Shown piece by piece: positions 22,955 to 27,569 of a DNA stretch of 27,569 bases. The position numbers and the translations under genes were made by a program. Where the stretch lies: positions 1 to 27,569 of the forward strand of contig CAZFYZ010000042.1 in NCBI GenBank assembly GCA_964523735.1. The letters run 5' to 3'. The stretch's first letter is position 1. Every line of letters begins with the position of its first letter. Under the pieces are notes generated by a model that saw only the letters and a list, made by a program, of their open reading frames with translations, did not search any database and was not told where the DNA came from. Source of the DNA: CAZFYZ01 sp964523735. Lineage in GTDB: Bacteria; Armatimonadota; UBA5829.

Positions 22955-23722
22955 CTATCTGTTGCCTTCCGCAAGTCCGGCCGAAGTCAGATAGGCGTAA
23001 CTCTGTTCGACTGCCTCGAGCATATCGGTTTCACAAGCGTCCAGCTCAACGATCACCCATTCGAGCACATCGGGATCGGCGGAGGATATGATCGAGGGCA
23101 CGTCCATCTTGCCAGAGCCGACTGCTGTGTGAACGTGACTACCTTCGATGAGCAAGCCATCCTTGATATGCAGGAGCGGCATCCTCTGCTTGTAGGCTTT
23201 CACTGCCATCATTGGGCTCGACTTGGCGAAGGCGCACCAGTAAGTGTCCAGTTCGCTAAAGAGATCCGGCGCTTCGCTCAGCAGGACATCAAAGACGTAC
23301 TTGTCGCCGACTTGCGCGAACTCCCACCAATGGTTATGGTAGCCAAGCGTCATACCATATGGCTTGAGCCGATCAGCGTCCTTCTGGAGTTTCGATGCTG
23401 CTATCTTGGCGTCATCGAGACCCTTCAGGCTGTCCGGCCCAAACATGGCAATCGCTCGCCTGACCGCAAGCTGGCTGTAGTCGTCGGCGAACTTCCCTAT
23501 ATCCTCTGCACCAGGCAGACCCTGGTGTGTGGAACAGGCCACCAGACCGCAATCTGAGAGCATGTTTGCCAGTTCTCTTGGCTCCGTCCCGTGGAGACCA
23601 CACAGTTCGACGCCCTTGTAGCCGATCTGCGCGACCGTCTTGAGCACACCTGGAAGGTCCCCGCCGCCTGAGTAGACGTCGCTGCGCAGGCTGTAGAGCT
23701 GAAGTGCTATTGGCTTTGCCAT
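22955..23722 (-). CDS. Xylose-isomerase-like TIM-barrel (sugar phosphate isomerase/epimerase)
   Basis: A 255-residue AP-endonuclease-2/xylose-isomerase-like barrel. Motifs: ALQLYSLRSD (6-15), GYKGVELCG (34-42) with strand-2 Glu, GYHNHWWEF (127-135), SELDTYW (156-162), LLHIKDG (183-189) and VELDAC near the end; these supply the acidic and histidine metal ligands. Such proteins isomerise or epimerise sugars or inositols with a divalent metal. ATG 23722 has GAGGG eight or nine bases upstream. It is monocistronic, and its neighbours give no sugar pathway, so the substrate is unknown. No signal peptide is seen. Confidence 0.9.
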   Translation of the reverse strand: MAKPIALQLYSLRSDVYSGGGDLPGVLKTVAQIGYKGVELCGLHGTEPRELANMLSDCGLVACSTHQGLPGAEDIGKFADDYSQLAVRRAIAMFGPDSLKGLDDAKIAASKLQKDADRLKPYGMTLGYHNHWWEFAQVGDKYVFDVLLSEAPDLFSELDTYWCAFAKSSPMMAVKAYKQRMPLLHIKDGLLIEGSHVHTAVGSGKMDVPSIISSADPDVLEWVIVELDACETDMLEAVEQSYAYLTSAGLAEGNR

Positions 23723-23794
23723 TGCTTAACCCTCAAAGTATAATGCCTTGTCCCTATGCGGCTTCTTCATCTAAGCGGGATTACCTTCCGCATC

Positions 23795-23824
23795 TTGACC
23801 AGGGGCTTGTCAAACGGGTAGCAT
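23795..23824 (+). promoter_or_regulatory. Promoter of the PagL-like gene
   Basis: TTGACC (23795-23800, five of six), 18-base spacer, TAGCAT (23819-23824, four of six). The start would be near 23831, about 23 bases before ATG 23854. Confidence 0.5.
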
Positions 23825-23853
23825 GTCTAGACACTATGCTTGATCGGCGGACT

Positions 23854-24420
23854 ATGAAGCGGATTTTCGTTATTCTTACCTTCCTTATCTTCCTTGTAGG
23901 TGGCCAAAGCCAAGCTCAGCGACTGCGGTTCGACTCTTTTGAGCGAGGGCAGATGGAGTACGGCTTCTCAGCCGGCTATGCTGAGAATCACAAGTTCCCC
24001 TCCTCCACGAGGGACCGTGTCGCGTTCGATGTCGCCAAGTTTCGTGTAGGCAGATTTGCCTCGTCGAGGACCGAGTACGCGGGTGAGTTGTCCTATGGCG
24101 AAGAGGTGACGGGGACAGACAATCACGGTTTGACCTTGGCTGGCACTGTTCGTCACTACTTCTGTCGGCGCGGCAGCACCGCGTTGGCGTGGGACTTCAC
24201 CATCGGTATGATGCGCTGCGAGCGCCCCATCATCTCGCAGCAGAGCACACGCACAAACTTCACTGAACAGATAGGGCTCGCCCTGCAGTATGGCACGGGT
24301 CCCGAGTCCGCGCTGACTGTCGAATACAAGTTCTCCCATACTTCCAATGCTGGGCTGAGGCTTCCCAATCTGGGAGTCAACACAAGTTCAGTCAGTCTGG
24401 GGTATTCCTGGTACCCCTGA
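23854..24420 (+). CDS. PagL-like acyloxyacyl hydrolase / lipid A 3-O-deacylase
   Basis: A 188-residue outer-membrane barrel with a signal peptide ending GGQSQA. The late motif FSHTSNAGLRLPNLGVN matches the PagL family (HxSNAxxxxPNxG), with His162 and Ser164 at the His-x-Ser spacing of the PagL active site (H126/S128 in the Pseudomonas enzyme). The third PagL residue, Glu140, would align without gaps to Asn176, so the triad is not fully conserved. It ends in LGYSWYP, near-aromatic as outer-membrane proteins do. PagL removes the 3-O acyl chain of lipid A and dampens immune recognition. ATG 23836 is an alternative start. A hairpin GGGGTA/TACCCC (24399-24417) lies at the very end of the gene. Confidence 0.75.
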   Translation: MKRIFVILTFLIFLVGGQSQAQRLRFDSFERGQMEYGFSAGYAENHKFPSSTRDRVAFDVAKFRVGRFASSRTEYAGELSYGEEVTGTDNHGLTLAGTVRHYFCRRGSTALAWDFTIGMMRCERPIISQQSTRTNFTEQIGLALQYGTGPESALTVEYKFSHTSNAGLRLPNLGVNTSSVSLGYSWYP

Positions 24421-24497
24421 CCCTCACTTTTCCGTCTAACCTTCGTGTGGTAGAATTCATCAGCACGTCTTGGTGATGCGCAGGGGGTCCGATCGGA

Positions 24498-27400
24498 TTG
24501 CTCAGGTCAGCAAAAGCTGCATTGCTTGTGGTCGTTGGTTGCCTGCTAGTTGCCGGGGCGGTCACCTGCCATGCCGCCGTCGGCAAAGCTGATATGCTGA
24601 CTCGGCTGACACAGGGCGGAAAAGCCCGGATCGATACCCGCGCCGTCGATGCTGTAATGGAGAGCCCCGACGAAGCTCGCCAACTGGCGCTGGACCTCAT
24701 ATTCTTCAACTGGGCTTCGCCTCAGAGTGGTCTGCTCCCGGATGTCGATTATCTGGAAGCGATCATCGCCGCGATGGCCAAGGCGCTGAAAGACCCCACG
24801 GTGGACTGGGCTGTGAGCTACTTCCGCTCGGGAGAGATCGGCGCGGCAGCTCCCATGCCAAGTTCCGAAGACCCCAGAGTGCAGAGTCTTATCAATCTGA
24901 GGACTCAGTTCAAGTCCGCTCTGAACTACAAGGAGTCTGCCCCAACGCGCGCCGTCAATTCGCTTCAGGCTGCAGCAGGGCTCTGTCAGAAGCTGTTCCT
25001 CGACATGTCGGAAGCCGTGGTCCTCAAGATGTTGGGCGACCATTATTCCTACGACATGGCTCGCTACCCAGCCGCGGAAGCCTGCTACGAAAGAGCCGCG
25101 TGGACACTCTCCAAGGTCTACCGGTCCCGCGCAGCGGCAGCGGTCATCCACGACGACTGGGGCACTCTGAGTGCGCAGACGGGACGCTACACAAACGCAA
25201 AGGAGCACTTTGCTGAGGCCGGCCGGCTGTGGGAGCAGCTTGCAAGGCAAGGCCCCAGTAGCTTCAAGTACAGAGACTTGGCAGGCAGGGAGTTCATGAA
25301 AGCCGGCGATGCACAGATGGCCGCTGGGGACACAACCGCCGCTCTGGAGCTGATGCGCGGAAAGGGCATCGTCCACCTGCAGAACTGGTCCGTTGCTACG
25401 AAGCAGTACGATGAGCTGGTCAGGAATCTCATTAAGGTCGGCGCGCTTCGGCGGACACTGGGTGATGCCGCCGGCTCGCTTGACATGCTCAAACAGGCTC
25501 AGAAGTTCGGCGAGCGGCAGGGCGACCCTCTTGTGATGGCGCGCATCTTCCAGGAGTTGGGGAAGACCTACGGTGCACTGAACCAGCGAGCAAACGTCAA
25601 CGCGGCTGCGAACAAGCGGGCGAAGGTTCTTTCGGATGCCGTTACTACGGGTGAGGCGGCGCTCGTAAAGCTCGCTCGGCAACCTGACGTGGACACCGGA
25701 GCTCTGCGGGCGGTGGCGGAGCGGGCCGCGCTGGCAAGCCAGGAACTGGACGACTATGCCAAGGCCGCGGAGCTGTGGAGGAAGGTGGGCGAGGTCTACA
25801 AGAAGGCTGGCGCCATCGACGAGCAGTTGCGCTGTATGCGCTCGCTTGGATCTGTGCTGGATGCCCAGAACCTTAGGAGTGAAGCGCTCGACGTGCGCCG
25901 AGAGTCGGTAGTGATTGCTCGCCAAGCCAAGATGAACGCGCTCGCGGCGGAGATCGTGCGCGATATCATTCAGGCTTATGTCGCGGCAGGCGATCTTCAG
26001 AACGCCTTGGAAGGCTTCACAGAGCTTGCGCCGATCTTCGAGGAGTCAGGCGATATCAGGAGCGCCGCCTGGGTCCTTGAGTCTCGCGCCGAGATGCTGA
26101 CAAGCCACGGCATTTACGATGCCGCTATATCGGACTTCATGGATGCCCGCGCCAGGTATCTTACACAGGTTGGCGATGCGTGGGCGGCTGGCCGCGTTGC
26201 GATCGATCTGGCTGATGCGCAGAAGCTGGCAGAGCGCGACGATGACGCAAAGAACACCTTCGAGACCGCGATCGACGACATCGAGACCAGCTACGGCGCC
26301 GAGGTCTTCGGCACGGGAGCCGACGACGAGCGTTCAGCGACGATTGCCTCGCTCTATGAGAAGCTGATCAGGCTACACGTCAAAATGGGCAACATGGACT
26401 CAGCCACAGCCGCTGTCAGGAAGCTCAGACGCTACCCCTGGTCGGCTCGAACGCTGGCGTCGATGCGCGCGGACAAGTCTGATGAGAAGTTCGCTGAATG
26501 GATGCAATCCGTGGATGTGGCAGCCGGCGACGACTCTGTCGCGTATACCCAGGTTGCCGGCGACAGGATAATGGGTGACGATTGGGCGAGCTTCGCAGAG
26601 AGCTGTTGGTGGTTGGAGGAGCAGTTCCCTCGCGAATACGCGGATCTGCCCGTCGATCCACTGATCCTGCTCAAGAGCCGTGAGAGGGTGCCTGATGGGG
26701 TAGTGGTCGTGGAGTATATGCCGACCGATGCCTCACTCTATGTCTTCATATGTGGGCGCGACAGGACGATCTGCCGGCAGGTAGCGGCAAAGAAGGGGTC
26801 GCTGGACGCGCTGATCAGCCGGTTGCGGCGTACTATCAAGAACTGCGAAGAGAGTCTGGGTGCCGGGGTGCCGATTCCTCCGATGGCCGATTGGCAGGAG
26901 GCGTCATTCCTGGAGATCAAGGAGCCACTCACAGCGCTCTACTCGAGCATGATCGTGCCGATCAAGACAAGTCTGGAGAACACAGAGGGCATCGCGTTCG
27001 CACTGCCCAACGGGCTATCGGGTGTGCCGATGCACGCTCTGATCTCAGGCGAGCGGGCTTCGGGACCTGAGTTCCTGCTTCACAACTACAACATCAGCTA
27101 CGTGGCACGGGGTATGCTGGATGATCTGGTCGGTCGAACCAACCGCGCCATTGACCCGTCTAATGACGTTGTGTCGATATTCGCGGACCCGGAGGGAAAC
27201 CTGCCGGGTGCCGAGAAAGAGGCCACCAAGGTCAAGGCTGCTTATATAGCGAGCAAGTGGTTTGTGGGGCCGGAACGCGCAACGGCGACGAACTTCATCG
27301 CGAGCTTCAGAGAAGGCGGGATCATACATATAGCTGCACATCATAGACTTGGCCTGAGCCCGGGCGGTTTTGAGGTCCTGCTCGCTTCAGACCCGACGTC

Positions 27401-27569
27401 CGACGGCGCAATAGGCGTTCAGGAGCTCTCTGCTTTGCAGAGTCCCGAACTGCAACTTGTTGTACTGTCTGCGTGCGAGACTGTCGGATCCTCCGATCCG
27501 ATCTCGTCCGGGCCTGCCCGTGCTGCAGAGGTCTTCTCACTTGCCGGAGCCAGATCGGTGCTGGGCGGA
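24498..27569 (+). CDS. Exported TPR-type helical-repeat protein with C-terminal CHAT protease domain, truncated by window edge
   Basis: A frame of at least 1,024 codons, open to the last base, that exceeds every other gene here. TTG 24498 is chosen because AGGGGGT lies nine bases upstream and the product then begins with a signal peptide (MLRSAKAALLVVVGCLLVAG, then AVTCHA). Residues ~100-650 are helical repeats of TPR type (YPAAEACYERAAWTL, GRYTNAKEHFAEAGRLWEQL, LDDYAKAAELWRKVGEVYKK). From ~730 a CHAT domain follows (GVVVVEYMPTDASLYVFICG, FALPNGLSGVPMHALI). Its catalytic residues are visible: His in IIHIAAHHRLG (H948) and Cys993 in LVVLSACETVG. CHAT is the caspase/separase-like cysteine protease clan. 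The export signal is notable. The domain end, and any further domains, are outside the window. Confidence 0.9.
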   Translation, partial: MLRSAKAALLVVVGCLLVAGAVTCHAAVGKADMLTRLTQGGKARIDTRAVDAVMESPDEARQLALDLIFFNWASPQSGLLPDVDYLEAIIAAMAKALKDPTVDWAVSYFRSGEIGAAAPMPSSEDPRVQSLINLRTQFKSALNYKESAPTRAVNSLQAAAGLCQKLFLDMSEAVVLKMLGDHYSYDMARYPAAEACYERAAWTLSKVYRSRAAAAVIHDDWGTLSAQTGRYTNAKEHFAEAGRLWEQLARQGPSSFKYRDLAGREFMKAGDAQMAAGDTTAALELMRGKGIVHLQNWSVATKQYDELVRNLIKVGALRRTLGDAAGSLDMLKQAQKFGERQGDPLVMARIFQELGKTYGALNQRANVNAAANKRAKVLSDAVTTGEAALVKLARQPDVDTGALRAVAERAALASQELDDYAKAAELWRKVGEVYKKAGAIDEQLRCMRSLGSVLDAQNLRSEALDVRRESVVIARQAKMNALAAEIVRDIIQAYVAAGDLQNALEGFTELAPIFEESGDIRSAAWVLESRAEMLTSHGIYDAAISDFMDARARYLTQVGDAWAAGRVAIDLADAQKLAERDDDAKNTFETAIDDIETSYGAEVFGTGADDERSATIASLYEKLIRLHVKMGNMDSATAAVRKLRRYPWSARTLASMRADKSDEKFAEWMQSVDVAAGDDSVAYTQVAGDRIMGDDWASFAESCWWLEEQFPREYADLPVDPLILLKSRERVPDGVVVVEYMPTDASLYVFICGRDRTICRQVAAKKGSLDALISRLRRTIKNCEESLGAGVPIPPMADWQEASFLEIKEPLTALYSSMIVPIKTSLENTEGIAFALPNGLSGVPMHALISGERASGPEFLLHNYNISYVARGMLDDLVGRTNRAIDPSNDVVSIFADPEGNLPGAEKEATKVKAAYIASKWFVGPERATATNFIASFREGGIIHIAAHHRLGLSPGGFEVLLASDPTSDGAIGVQELSALQSPELQLVVLSACETVGSSDPISSGPARAAEVFSLAGARSVLGG

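Noticed and set aside
24546..25925. 459-aa minus-strand open frame
   Set aside because: It lies entirely antisense to the CHAT-TPR gene, is rich in Arg/His/Leu/Val typical of shadow frames, lacks recognisable domains, and its opposite strand has clear signal peptide, repeat and CHAT motifs.
24498..27569. CRISPR-associated TPR-CHAT (Craspase-type) partner
   Set aside because: No cas7-11 or repeat array in the window, and this protein has an export signal, unlike the cytoplasmic Craspase component.

Overview
The window is a scaffold piece, probably from a metagenome-assembled genome of an uncultivated, GC-rich, Gram-negative (diderm) bacterium. It holds three 10-N gaps. Its first ~130 bases look like a foreign or misjoined fragment. 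The diderm reading rests on a PagL-like lipid A deacylase, a porin-like beta-barrel, periplasmic HtrA-type proteins and a PEP-CTERM protein. I cannot assign a phylum. The combination (PEP-CTERM, TMTC-like TPR membrane proteins, an exported CHAT-TPR protein, short GTAGGAGGGG-type repeats) would suit Armatimonadota or similar poorly cultivated lineages, but this is a weak inference.

Layout. 1-1463: a two-subunit transketolase (N-terminal subunit cut by a chimeric junction, C-terminal subunit complete). 1491-1753: a hairpin and three copies of a ~54-bp structured repeat. 1748-3742 (minus): a second, fused transketolase converging on the first, with a good sigma70 promoter. 3743-4081: a gene-free stretch with a REP-like palindrome. 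4082-5283: a class I aminotransferase with a TTG start, interrupted by a gap. 5342-5512: a 56-aa basic protein. 5558-8549 (minus): a four-PDZ HtrA protease and a downstream HtrA-like protein that has lost its catalytic residues. 8640-8866: a promoter, tRNA-Pro(GGG) and tRNA-Lys(UUU). 8861-12631 (minus): LOG-family protein, cysteine synthase, HflX GTPase and NADPH-dependent FMN reductase.

12908-14041 (plus): a polymer-forming/bactofilin-like exported membrane protein, abutting stop-to-stop a YcxB-like membrane protein (minus) that follows a GH31 glycosidase. 16787-17044 (minus): a small ACT-like regulator with a palindrome over its -10 box. 17114-20524 (minus): two tandem paralogous TMTC-like membrane/TPR proteins under a strong promoter, divergent from a RIO/Kdo-type kinase at 20663. 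21484-22919 (plus): a porin-like outer-membrane protein and a PEP-CTERM protein whose sorting signal is hidden behind an assembly gap. 22955-23722 (minus): a xylose-isomerase-like TIM barrel. 23854-24420 (plus): a PagL-like protein. 24498-window end (plus): a long exported helical-repeat protein ending in a CHAT caspase-like protease domain, cut by the window edge.

How they fit together. The first half is mostly central metabolism (pentose phosphate, amino-acid and cysteine synthesis) with protein quality control. The second half is dominated by the cell envelope: surface glycosylation-type membrane proteins, PEP-CTERM export, outer-membrane barrels, lipid A modification and an exported CHAT protease. 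The least ordinary items are the CHAT protein, the active/inactive HtrA pair, the convergent split/fused transketolases and the structured repeat cluster.
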